Shown piece by piece: positions 44,527 through 52,658 of a DNA stretch of 64,000 nt. Location of the stretch: positions 2,790,001 through 2,854,000 of the forward strand of contig NZ_CP083590.1 of the NCBI RefSeq assembly GCF_020099395.1, given 5' to 3'. Position numbers and translations under genes: made by a program. Each line of letters opens with the position of its first letter. Positions within the stretch are counted from its first letter, which is position 1. The notes under the pieces are model-generated. The model was not told where the DNA came from, searched no databases, and was given only the letters and a program-made list of their open reading frames with translations. Origin of the DNA: Streptomyces mobaraensis. GTDB taxonomy: Bacteria; Actinomycetota; Actinomycetes; Streptomycetales; Streptomycetaceae.

Positions 44527-45920
44527 TGGACACTCCCACACCGGCGAACGGCCGGCTCACCCCGGACGAACTGCGCGAGGAGGTCCGGCTCGGCCGCGTG
44601 GAGACCGTGGCGCTGGCCCTGGTCGACATGCAGGGCCGGCTGAAGGGCAAGCGCTACGACGCCGGGCACTTCGTCGAGAAGGTCGTCGACGGCGGCTCGC
44701 AGATGTGCGCCTACGCGCTCGCCACCGACGTCGACATGCGCCCGCTGCCCGGCTACGCCCTCTCCTCCTGGAACACCGGCTACGGCGACCTGCACCTGAC
44801 CCCCGACCCGGAGACCGTCCGGGTGCTCCCCTGGTGGCCGGGGACCGCGCTCGTGCTCGCGGACGCGACGATCGACGGGCGGCCGGTGGCGGTGGCGCCC
44901 CGGGAGATGCTCCGACGGGAACTGGCCCTGCTCGCGGAGCGCGGGCTGAGCGTCCGGACGGGGCTGGAGACCGAGTTCGCCCTCTACGAGGGGTCGTACG
45001 ACGCGGTGGCGGCCGGACGCGCCGGGCTGCGGCCCGTCACCGGCCGGAACCGGGACCTCGCCCTCGACCACGACGACCGGACGGACGCGTTCCTGCGCGG
45101 GCTCGGGGCGGCGATGCGCGGGGCGGGACTGCCGCTGGAGGCGGCCAAGACCGAAGCCGGGCCCGGACAGGTGGAGATCACCTTCCCGTACGGCGAGGCA
45201 CTGGCGGCCTGCGACGGGCACGTCCTCTTCAAGCACGCCGTCCGACACGTGGGGACGCGGGCGGGCCTGGCGCCCACGTTCATGGCGGTCCCGGCGCCGG
45301 GGGTGGGCAGCGGGCTGCACCTGCACCTGTCCCTCTGGTCAGGCACCAAGGGCGGCAAGGGCGACGAGCCGGTGGTGCCGGACGCCGGCGGCGGGCTGTC
45401 GGCGACGGGCCGGCACGCCGTGGCGGGGCTGCTCGCCGCGCTGCCGGAGCTGACGCCCCTGTACGCGCCGAACGTCAACTCCTACCGGCGCTACGTATCG
45501 GAGAGCTTCGCGCCGACCGCCTTCACCTGGGGGTTCGACAACCGGACCTGTGCGGTCCGGGTCGTCGGCCGCGGCAAGGGCCTCCACCTGGAGATCCGGC
45601 TGCCGGGCGCGGACGCCAACCCGTACCTCGCGCTCACCGCCGCGCTGGCCGCGATCCGGCACGGCCTCGACCACACCCTCGAACCCCCGCCCGCCGTCAC
45701 CGGCAGCGCCTACGGGCAGGACGCGCCCCCGGTGCCGACGGGTCTGGCGGAGGCCCTGGACCGGTTCCGCGCCGGCGCCCTGGCCAGGGAACTGCTCACG
45801 GACGAGGTCGCCGCGCACTACGCGCGGGCGGCCGAGGTCGAGGTGGAGGCGCTGGGCGCGGTGGCGGAGGCCGAGGAGGTCACCGACGAGGAGGTGCGGC
45901 GGTGGTGGGAGTATGCGTAA
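44526..45920 (+). CDS. Glutamine-synthetase-like gamma-glutamyl-amine ligase
   Basis: Type I GS fold protein of 464 residues, cytosolic. Motifs: LETEFALYEG and GPGQVEITF carry metal-site Glu residues, GSGLHLHLSLW replaces the usual His loop, NRTCAVRV contains the conserved Arg, and LEIRLPGADANPYLAL is the C-terminal signature. The divergence from true GlnA and the missing adenylylation-site context fit the GlnA2/GlnA3/GlnA4 group, which in Streptomyces ligate glutamate to polyamines or ethanolamine for catabolism. It is translationally coupled to the permease. The choice of amine cannot be settled by eye; the other pathway genes (dehydrogenase, hydrolase) are not here. Confidence 0.85.
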   Translation: MDTPTPANGRLTPDELREEVRLGRVETVALALVDMQGRLKGKRYDAGHFVEKVVDGGSQMCAYALATDVDMRPLPGYALSSWNTGYGDLHLTPDPETVRVLPWWPGTALVLADATIDGRPVAVAPREMLRRELALLAERGLSVRTGLETEFALYEGSYDAVAAGRAGLRPVTGRNRDLALDHDDRTDAFLRGLGAAMRGAGLPLEAAKTEAGPGQVEITFPYGEALAACDGHVLFKHAVRHVGTRAGLAPTFMAVPAPGVGSGLHLHLSLWSGTKGGKGDEPVVPDAGGGLSATGRHAVAGLLAALPELTPLYAPNVNSYRRYVSESFAPTAFTWGFDNRTCAVRVVGRGKGLHLEIRLPGADANPYLALTAALAAIRHGLDHTLEPPPAVTGSAYGQDAPPVPTGLAEALDRFRAGALARELLTDEVAAHYARAAEVEVEALGAVAEAEEVTDEEVRRWWEYA

Positions 45921-45972
45921 GGGGCGGGTGAGACCGCTTACTTGAAGGTTCTCATCCCCTTGAGGTGCTGGC

Positions 45973-46013
45973 CTCCTTAAGAAGGAGGTGCCGGCCTCCT
46001 TAAGAAGGCGGCC
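45973..46013. terminator. Paired hairpins between convergent genes
   Basis: CTCCTT-AAG-AAGGAG is followed by a second, related hairpin, GGCC-T-CCTT-AAG-AAGG-C-GGCC (45993-46013). The segment GGCCTCCTTAAGAAGG occurs twice. They lie between the GS-like gene and the convergent DUF2786 gene and end at the stop of the latter, a likely bidirectional terminator. Confidence 0.7.
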
Positions 46014-47312
46014 TCACCCCGCCGGGCGCCGCCGCCCCAGCCGGGCCGCGTCGGCGGCCTCCATCCCCCGGGCCCAGCCCTCCGCGTCGCGGCCCCTGAG
46101 CCGGTGCGAGGTGGTCTCGGGGAAGAGGCGCCCGGCCGTCTCGCCGACGGCGACGTCGCGGGCCGCGAGCACCGGCAGGGCCTCGGGGCGGGCGGCGTGC
46201 TCGGTCACGTCCCGGGCGGCGGCGGACAGCCGGTCGCCGATCCGGGCGGCGTAGGCGATGAGGAACGACTCGCGGAAGTCGCGCGTCCGACGGCCCGAAC
46301 GGGCGCGCGCACCGCGCTCGTTCGCACCGCGCTCGCCCGGGCCGCGGTGGTGGGCGTCGGCGGCGCGGATCATCACCGCGTCCGCCTGCACCAGCAGCGA
46401 GGTGTACATCAGCTCGACGAGCTCCAGGTCGGCCTCGAAGCCGACGACCGTCGAGAAGCCGTACTCGCCGGACCACACCGCGTGGCAGTGGTTGGCCTCG
46501 GCGACGGCGCTGAGCAGCAGGGCCTTCGCGGACTCGTACGGGCCCTCGACACCGAGCCGGCAGACCCCCGGCCCGTCGGCGGCGGAGGCGTCCGCGGCGG
46601 CGGCGAGGAGGGCGTCGTCGAGCGAGTGGCGCGCCATGAGCTCCTGTGCCTTGGCGGAGAACGCCTCGGCCTCGTCGGGGAAGTCCGTCGACTCGGCCTT
46701 GGCCAGCAGGGCCCGGATCCGGGCGAGCGTCTTCGGCTCGACGGCGGCGGCCCGCACGTCCGTATGGCTCGCGGCGCCGGGGAGCGGCCCGGCGGTGCCG
46801 ATGTGCGGCAGGCGGACGACGAGGCGCAGGGCGAGGAGCGCGGTGGCGACGGTCTCGAAGCGGCTGAGGCGCTCGCGGCGCGCGAAGCCGTCCAGGAAGG
46901 CGTCGTCGTCCGGCCACCACACGGCCGCGTCGAGGTCGCGGAGCTGTCCGGCCCAGCGCGGGGGCAGCGTGCCGGGGGCGTAGCGGCGGGCCTCGGCGGC
47001 GACGGCGGCGAGGACGAAGCGGAGGCCGGGGCCGGTGGCGTCGCGGCGGGCCAGCCGGACGACGTCGGCGGGCTGCCAGCCGCGCTCCCAGGCGCGCCGG
47101 AGCTCCGCCTCGGCGGTGGCGAGCAGGGCGCGTCCGACGGCCGCCGGTCCGGCGGGCGCGGCGGCGAGGACGGAGGCGTCGGCGTCGGCGGCGTCCTCGA
47201 TGGCCCCGACGGCGTCCGCGGGGAGCGCGCGGAGCCGGCGCACGGCCGCCTCGACGGCGGGCCCCGGCCCGGCGGCCTCCTCGGGCCGCTCCCGGTCCCG
47301 GCGCTTGCCCAC
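46014..47312 (-). CDS. DUF2786 domain protein
   Basis: Cytosolic protein of 432 residues. The DUF2786 motif is clear in the middle: LARIRALLAKAESTDFPDEA, then EAFSAKAQELMARHSLD. The C-terminal half (ALLLSAVAEANHCHAVWSGE, DFRESFLIAYAARIGDRLSA) corresponds to the DUF7168-like extension usually found with it, seen also in phage and SprT-like contexts. Function unknown. The GTG at 47312 is chosen because AAGGAGG lies 7 nt upstream; the ATG at 47336 would put that site inside the gene. It is separated from the L,D-transpeptidase gene by a strong terminator. Confidence 0.85.
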   Translation of the reverse strand: MGKRRDRERPEEAAGPGPAVEAAVRRLRALPADAVGAIEDAADADASVLAAAPAGPAAVGRALLATAEAELRRAWERGWQPADVVRLARRDATGPGLRFVLAAVAAEARRYAPGTLPPRWAGQLRDLDAAVWWPDDDAFLDGFARRERLSRFETVATALLALRLVVRLPHIGTAGPLPGAASHTDVRAAAVEPKTLARIRALLAKAESTDFPDEAEAFSAKAQELMARHSLDDALLAAAADASAADGPGVCRLGVEGPYESAKALLLSAVAEANHCHAVWSGEYGFSTVVGFEADLELVELMYTSLLVQADAVMIRAADAHHRGPGERGANERGARARSGRRTRDFRESFLIAYAARIGDRLSAAARDVTEHAARPEALPVLAARDVAVGETAGRLFPETTSHRLRGRDAEGWARGMEAADAARLGRRRPAG

Positions 47313-47342
47313 GGGATTCCCTCCTTGGTGTTTCATGCGAAA

Positions 47343-47383
47343 CCGCCGGGCGGCGGCCGCGCGGGGCGGCCGCCGCCCGGCGG
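47343..47383 (-). terminator. 17-bp GC stem after the L,D-transpeptidase gene
   Basis: CCGCCGGGCGGCGGCCG (47343-47359) pairs perfectly with CGGCCGCCGCCCGGCGG (47367-47383) around a 7-nt loop. It begins 16 nt after the L,D-transpeptidase stop on the minus strand and is the strongest single terminator candidate in the window. Confidence 0.8.
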
Positions 47384-47398
47384 CGGGACGGGTCGGGA

Positions 47399-48661
47399 TC
47401 AGGCGCCGGTGGCGCTGCCCTTGACCCAGTCCTGCCAGCTCATGTTCCAGCCGTTGAGGCCGTTGTCCGGGGAGATCGTCTTGTCGTCGGAGTTCTTCAC
47501 CACGACGACGTCGCCGATCTGGGAGTTCTTGAAGAACCAGGCGCCCGGCGTGTTCGGGTCGTCGGCGCCCTGCTTGTCCTGCAGGCCGACGCAGCCGTGG
47601 CTGGTGTTCTCGACGCCGAAGATGCCGCTGCCCCAGTAGTTGCCGTGGATGAACGTGCCCGACGTGGACAGCCGCATGGCGTGCGGGACGTCCTTGATGT
47701 CGTACTCGCCCTTGCCGTCGGCCTTGGAGAAGCCCACGGTGGAGCCGTCCATGCGGGTCTCGGTGAACTTCTCCGAGATCACCATCTTGCCGTTGTAGGT
47801 GGGGTTGGAGGGGCTGCCGGCCGAGATCGGGATGGTCTTGAGGACCTTGCCGTCGCGCACCACGGTCATCTGGTGGGTCTTGGCGTCCACCGTGGAGACC
47901 TGGGAGTGGCCGATCCGGAACTTGACGGTCTTGTTCTGCAGGCCCTTGATGCCCGGTGCGGCCTCGACGTCACCGAGCTCCATCTTGAGGGTGACCTCGG
48001 AGTTGGCCTTCCAGTACTCCTGCGGGCGGAAGTCGAGGCGCTGGTCGTTGAACCAGTGGCCGACGACCTGCTGGCCGCTGCTGGAGGTCACCTGGAGGTG
48101 GGACTGGACGGCCTTGCGGTTCTTGATCGGCTTGTCGAAGTTGATCGAGACCGGCATGCCGACGCCGACGGTCTGACCGTTCTCCGGGGTGAAGCTGCCG
48201 ATGAAGCTGTTGTTCGGCGAGACTGTGGAGAACGAGGAGTTCTCCGTGGCGCGACGGCCCTTGTCGTCCTTCGCCTCGGCGACGATCTTGTACTTGGAGG
48301 ACCGCTCCAGCGGGTTCTTGAGCCGCCAGCTCTTCTTGTCCGGCGCGAGGGACCCCTCGACCGGGCGACCCTTCTCGTCCGTCATCTTGACGCTCGTGAG
48401 CTCACCGTCGCTGACCGTGACCTGAACGGCGTCGACGGCGGTGCCGGCGTTGCTGGTGCCGCCCTTGGGCGTGATCTTGATCTGCGCCGTGGAGGCGTCC
48501 TTGGCGGCTGCCGCGTCGACGTTCTGCTGGGACTTCTCCTTGCCGGAGCCCCCACCCTTGTTGTCGCCGTCGTCGCCACCGCCGCAGGCGGCGAGGGTGA
48601 GCACCCCACCGAGCACGGCGGCCGCGGCCACCAGGCCCTTGCGGCGCTTGCCGTCCTTCAT
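47399..48661 (-). CDS. L,D-transpeptidase lipoprotein
   Basis: Cell-wall enzyme that makes 3-3 (L,D) peptidoglycan crosslinks. A lipobox LTLAAC with Cys26 follows the signal peptide, so it is anchored outside the membrane by lipid. After a charged linker there are two Ig-like domains (about 60-270, as in mycobacterial Ldt proteins), then the YkuD domain. The catalytic motif is IHGNYWGSGIFGV...TSHGCVGL with Cys357. At 420 residues it fits LdtMt2-like proteins. The ATG at 48661 is preferred (GGAG 9 nt upstream); in-frame ATGs at 48670 and 48676 are too near that site. Confidence 0.93.
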   Translation of the reverse strand: MKDGKRRKGLVAAAAVLGGVLTLAACGGGDDGDNKGGGSGKEKSQQNVDAAAAKDASTAQIKITPKGGTSNAGTAVDAVQVTVSDGELTSVKMTDEKGRPVEGSLAPDKKSWRLKNPLERSSKYKIVAEAKDDKGRRATENSSFSTVSPNNSFIGSFTPENGQTVGVGMPVSINFDKPIKNRKAVQSHLQVTSSSGQQVVGHWFNDQRLDFRPQEYWKANSEVTLKMELGDVEAAPGIKGLQNKTVKFRIGHSQVSTVDAKTHQMTVVRDGKVLKTIPISAGSPSNPTYNGKMVISEKFTETRMDGSTVGFSKADGKGEYDIKDVPHAMRLSTSGTFIHGNYWGSGIFGVENTSHGCVGLQDKQGADDPNTPGAWFFKNSQIGDVVVVKNSDDKTISPDNGLNGWNMSWQDWVKGSATGA

Positions 48662-48990
48662 CACACGCATCTCCATCGCTCTGAACCCCGAAAATCCCCG
48701 GACCGGGCCACGAGGGCACGCTCCGGCCCCTCGGCCTTCACCGGCACAGCGGGACGCCCACGCGCGCCCACCGGTCCCGGCTACTGCTTAGGGAACGCCT
48801 GACCCGTCGCGCCCGTTCCACCCACGCGCAAAGTGTGGGGAAGACCACCCAGTAAAGACCCTCGGGGCGCCTGCGCCCAAGCCGGGTGGTCAGAGGGCCG
48901 GAAGACCGGCGGCACCCGCGCCTTCCGCACCGCGCACGCGTATCACTACCATCAGTTCGACGTTCACCGATGCCGAGGGGATGCCCCGCC

Positions 48991-49269
48991 GTGACCGCTC
49001 GCCGCCCACTGCTGACCGCCGTCGCCGCCGGGGCGCTGCTGTGCGTGGGCTGGCTGGTCCCGGCCGCCCACGCGACGACCGCCCATCCCGCACCACCGGC
49101 CACCCACCCGTCGGCCCCCGCCCCGGACGCCGGCCACCGCCTCGCGGACTCGGGCAGCGTGGACACCACGCCGTACGTCTACGGCGGCGTGGGCTTTGTG
49201 GCGGCGGGCGGGGCACTGATCACCCTGGCGATACGCCGCTCGCGGGCTTCGGGCCCGTCAGGCATCTGA
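48991..49269 (+). CDS. Small exported, C-terminally anchored protein
   Basis: Unrecognised 92-residue protein. A signal peptide (ARRPLLTAVAAGALLCVGWL, cut near AHA) is followed by an Ala/Pro/His-rich linker and a C-terminal membrane helix (YVYGGVGFVAAGGALITLAI) ending RRSRASG. It should span or hang on the membrane with the linker outside. No sortase motif is visible. The GTG at 48991 fits a GAGGGG site; an ATG at 48970 is possible. It lies divergent from the L,D-transpeptidase gene and could be an envelope accessory protein. Confidence 0.65.
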   Translation: MTARRPLLTAVAAGALLCVGWLVPAAHATTAHPAPPATHPSAPAPDAGHRLADSGSVDTTPYVYGGVGFVAAGGALITLAIRRSRASGPSGI

Positions 49270-49285
49270 GGACACCAGCCCCCGC

Positions 49286-49425
49286 TCAGCCCGTCCGGCG
49301 CTTGAGGACAACCGCGCGCAGCGCGGTTGTGGGGCGTGCGGGGGCAAGCCCCCGCAGGAAACTGGGGGCACCTCCCAGCGGTAGCTGGGGGAGAAAGGGT
49401 GGGTCAGGGGCGCCCCCACCGGGCG
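49286..49425 (-). repeat. Streptomyces intergenic repeat, copy B
   Basis: Inverted relative to copy A. It begins TCAGCCCGTCCGGCG plus CTTGAGGAC (49286-49309) and continues through GCGGGGGCAAGCCCCCGCAG (a hairpin), AACTGGGGGCACCTCCCAGC and the GGGAGAAAGGGTGG block. It fills the gap between the convergent small exported protein gene and hutH. Confidence 0.8.
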
Positions 49426-49436
49426 TCAGCCCGGGA

Positions 49437-50996
49437 TCACCCCAGCTCCCCCACCACCGCCTCGACGGCGGCCACCAGCCCCCCACGCCGCACAAACCCC
49501 TCCGCCGCCGCCAGATCCGGCGCAAGGAACCGGTCCGCCCCCGGCCCCTCGACCCCCGCCTCCCGCACCGCCCGCAGCACAGCGGCCGTGGCCGGCGAGG
49601 GCGTCAGCCCGCCCCGCAGCTCGACGGCCCGCGTGGCAGCCACGAGCTCCACGGCGATGACCCGGGCGAGGGCGTCCAGCGCGGTGCGCAGCTTGCGCGC
49701 CGCGGACCAGCCCATCGAGACGTGGTCCTCCTGCATCGCGGAGGACGGGATGGAGTCCACCGACGCGGGCGCGGCCAGCCGCTTCATCTCGCTGACCAGG
49801 GCCGCCTGCGTGTACTGGGCGATCATCAGGCCGGAGTCGACCCCGGGGTCGTCCGCGAGGAACGGCGGCAGGCCGTGCGAACGGTTCTTGTCGAGCAGCC
49901 GGTCGGTGCGCCGCTCGGCGATGGACGCCAGGTCGGCGGCGGCGATGGCCAGAAAGTCGAGGACGTACGCGACGGGCGCGCCATGGAAGTTGCCGTTGGA
50001 CTCGACGCGTCCGTCGGGCAGGACGACCGGGTTGTCGACGGCGGCGGCCAGCTCGCGGTCGGCGACGAGCCGGGCGTGCGCGAGGGTGTCGCGCCCCGCG
50101 CCCGCGACCTGGGGCGCGCAGCGGATCGAGTACGCGTCCTGCACGCGCGGCGCGTCGTCCTGGAGATGGCCCGTCATCCCGGAACCGGCCAGCACGCGCA
50201 GCATGTTGTCGGCGCTGGTCCCCTGACCGGGGTGCGGGCGGATGGCGTGCAGCTCGGGGGCGAGGACCTTCTCGGAGCCGAGCAGGGCCTCCAGGGAGAG
50301 CGCGGCGGTGATGTCGGCGGAGGTGATCAGACGGGCGAGGTCGGCGCAGGCCATGACGAGCATGCCGAGCATGCCGTCGGTGCCGTTGAGGAGCGCGAGC
50401 CCCTCCTTCTCGCGGAGTTCGACGGGCTCGATGCCGTGCGCGGCGAGCAGGTCGGCGGCGGGCGCGAGGACGCCGTCGGGGCCCTCCGCCTCGCCCTCGC
50501 CCATGAGCGTCAGCGCGCAGTGCGACAGCGGCGCGAGGTCGCCGGAGCAGCCGAGGGAGCCGTACTCGTGGACGACGGGGGTGATCCCCGCGTTGAGCAG
50601 GGCGGCCATCGTCTCGACGACGACGGGCCGGACGCCGGTGCGGCCGGAGGCCAGGGTCTTGAGGCGCAGGAACATCAGCGCGCGCACGACCTCGCGCTCC
50701 ACGCGCGGTCCCATGCCGGCGGCGTGCGAGCGCACGATGTTGCGCTGGAGCTGGGCGCGCAGCTCGGGGCTGATGTGGCGGACGGCGAGGGCGCCGAAGC
50801 CGGTGGAGACGCCGTAGACCGGGTCCGGCTTGGCCGCCAGGTCCTCGATGACCTGCCGGGAGGCGGCGACGGCGGCCAGGGCCTCGGGGGACACGACGAC
50901 GCGCGCGTCGTGGCGCGCCACGGCGATCACGTCGTTCGCGGTCGTTCCGGAGCTTCCCACCACCACGTCGGTGTCCACGTGCGTCTGCATATCCAT
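49437..50996 (-). CDS. hutH: Histidine ammonia-lyase
   Basis: Cytosolic enzyme that converts L-histidine to urocanate and ammonia, the first step of histidine catabolism. The MIO cofactor forms from the tripeptide in YGSLGCSGDLAPLSH; here it is Cys150-Ser151-Gly152 instead of the usual Ala-Ser-Gly. YGVSTGFGAL, QRNIVRSHAAG, NGTDGMLGML and the late SSAMQEDHVSMG are the other family motifs. At 519 residues it is full length. ATG 50996 or 50990 are both possible; neither has a good ribosome binding site. The remaining hut genes are not in the window. Downstream lies repeat copy B. Confidence 0.94.
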   Translation of the reverse strand: MDMQTHVDTDVVVGSSGTTANDVIAVARHDARVVVSPEALAAVAASRQVIEDLAAKPDPVYGVSTGFGALAVRHISPELRAQLQRNIVRSHAAGMGPRVEREVVRALMFLRLKTLASGRTGVRPVVVETMAALLNAGITPVVHEYGSLGCSGDLAPLSHCALTLMGEGEAEGPDGVLAPAADLLAAHGIEPVELREKEGLALLNGTDGMLGMLVMACADLARLITSADITAALSLEALLGSEKVLAPELHAIRPHPGQGTSADNMLRVLAGSGMTGHLQDDAPRVQDAYSIRCAPQVAGAGRDTLAHARLVADRELAAAVDNPVVLPDGRVESNGNFHGAPVAYVLDFLAIAAADLASIAERRTDRLLDKNRSHGLPPFLADDPGVDSGLMIAQYTQAALVSEMKRLAAPASVDSIPSSAMQEDHVSMGWSAARKLRTALDALARVIAVELVAATRAVELRGGLTPSPATAAVLRAVREAGVEGPGADRFLAPDLAAAEGFVRRGGLVAAVEAVVGELG

Positions 50997-51097
50997 ATTC
51001 AGGCACCCTAGGGTCTGAATCGCGGTCTGTCACTAGGGGAACTGTCCGGTACAACACCGTGCGGGCTGCGCGCATGCCGTCGGGCGTCTGCGGGGGG

Positions 51098-51325
51098 GGT
51101 GCCCCGGTCCCGCCCTTTCACCGTTTCCTGGGGCTGCCGCCCCAGCCCCCACTTGTCGCGGCTTCGCCGCTCGTCCTCAAACGCCGGACGGGCTGAATCT
51201 CAGCCCGTCCGGCGTTTGAGGACAGCGCGCGCAGCGCGCTTCGGGGGTGCGGGGGCTCGCCCCCGCAAGAAACGGTGAAATGGGGTCCCCCCTCTGGGGG
51301 AGGGACCGGGGCACCCCACCGGGCG
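51098..51325. repeat. Two intergenic repeat copies (C) in head-to-head array
   Basis: A plus-oriented copy (51098-51196, with the CGTTTCCTGGGGCTGCCGCC block) is joined to a minus-oriented copy (51200-51325, with GCGGGGGCTCGCCCCCGC and the GGGGGAGGGACC block). The array fills the 334-nt gap between the GAF-GGDEF stop and the hutH start. Confidence 0.8.
51173..51223 (-). terminator. Perfect 24-bp hairpin at the centre of repeat array C
   Basis: The arms 51173-51196 (starting GTCCTCAAACGCCGG) and 51200-51223 (ending CCGGCGTTTGAGGAC) pair without mismatch around a 3-nt loop ATC. It is 108 nt downstream of the GAF-GGDEF stop, so it may end that transcript before hutH. Confidence 0.7.
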
Positions 51326-51330
51326 CGGCC

Positions 51331-52491
51331 CTAGGGCCGCCGCCCCCGGAACCGGCGCCGCTCGGCGCGCGGCGGCTCCGGCGGCCGGTCCGCGAGCCGG
51401 ACGACCGGATCGTCGGGGCCGCCCTCGCGGCCGGCCACCACCGGCTTCTCCGCACCCGCCGCCTTCGCGCGATACTGAGCCGCGTCAGCGAGCCGGAAGA
51501 GACGGCGGGCGGTACGAACAGGACCTATGGGGTCACCCGTGGACGCTATGCCGCACGCGACCCCCTCACCAAGCTCCAACCGCCGCGCCCGCGAGCACAG
51601 TTCCTCGGCCGCCCGCACCACCTCGTCGGCCGGAGCCCCGACCGCGAGCAGGCAGAACTCGTCGCCCCCGAGCCGCGCGGCGAGCGCGCCCGGCAGCCGT
51701 GCGCCGCACAGCGACAGCAGTGAGCCGAAACGTTCCAGCAGCCGGTCGCCCTGCGCGTGCCCGAGGGTGTCGTTGACCCGCTTCAGGCCGTTGAGGTCGC
51801 AGACGACCAGGCTGACGACGACGCCCTCCGCCAGATGCCGTTCGATGGCCTCGTCGAGCCGCGCGTCGACGGCCCGGCGGTTCCCCAGGCCGGTCAGGGG
51901 GTCGGTGTAGGCCAGCCTGCGGGCCTCCTCCAGCCGCTCGGTCTGGACGATGCCGGCGGCGGTGACGGCGGCCAGGACGGCCGCGAAGTCCGCGTCGGCG
52001 CGGTCGAAGCGGGGAGCGCCCACGGGCCGCGCCACGTACAGCTCGCCCCAGGCGCGGCCGTGCAGCACGATCGGGGCGATCACGCAACTGCCCCGGCGCC
52101 GGCGGCGCAGCACCTCGACGCGGTGGCCCAGGGGAAGGGGGCCCCGCCCGGCCTCCCCGGCCTCCAGGTTCTCCACCCAGGCGTGCGGCCGCCCGCCCAC
52201 CCATTCCTCGTGCAGGAACTCGGCGACCTCGGGGAAGTTGTGCACCGGGTACGTCTCGTCGGCGGGGAACCGCTCCTCGTCGAGATCGCGCGCCCCCTCG
52301 TTGACGAGGACCCGCAGCCGGCCGCTCTCGCGCTCCCAGACGGAGACCGCGGCGAAGGAGCCGTTCAGGGCGCGCCGGGCGCCCTCCGCGGCCGCGGCCA
52401 CCCCGTCGAGGGGGGACTGTGCCGCCGCCATCGCCTGCGCCAGCTCCACCACGGCGGACAGGCGGTCGTCACGATCCGCGTCACCAGCCAC
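51331..52491 (-). CDS. GAF-GGDEF diguanylate cyclase
   Basis: Cytosolic c-di-GMP synthase, 386 residues, with an N-terminal GAF domain (about 20-180) and a C-terminal GGDEF domain (about 205-345). The active-site GGDEF is intact at 275-279 in RLGGDEFCLL, and DPLTGLGNRRAVD opens the domain. The product-inhibition site five residues before it reads RLPG where RxxD is expected, so feedback inhibition may be missing. In Streptomyces c-di-GMP acts through BldD to time development; this protein resembles the CdgE group, from memory. The GTG at 52491 is chosen for GAGG 6 nt upstream rather than the GTG at 52530. Confidence 0.9.
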   Translation of the reverse strand: MAGDADRDDRLSAVVELAQAMAAAQSPLDGVAAAAEGARRALNGSFAAVSVWERESGRLRVLVNEGARDLDEERFPADETYPVHNFPEVAEFLHEEWVGGRPHAWVENLEAGEAGRGPLPLGHRVEVLRRRRRGSCVIAPIVLHGRAWGELYVARPVGAPRFDRADADFAAVLAAVTAAGIVQTERLEEARRLAYTDPLTGLGNRRAVDARLDEAIERHLAEGVVVSLVVCDLNGLKRVNDTLGHAQGDRLLERFGSLLSLCGARLPGALAARLGGDEFCLLAVGAPADEVVRAAEELCSRARRLELGEGVACGIASTGDPIGPVRTARRLFRLADAAQYRAKAAGAEKPVVAGREGGPDDPVVRLADRPPEPPRAERRRFRGRRP

Positions 52492-52658
52492 CAGAGCCTC
52501 ACATTCCACCGCTGCGCGCAGCCCTCGCACTCCAGCGTAGGAATGGTGCGCTCAATCCGCCTTATGAGGGTTCCGCGACTTCCCTCTTCATCCCAGGTCA
52601 TCCCGTTTCGTCGACGACGATCGGCTCGCGGCCGGGGACCGGCCGGCCCCCGGTACCG

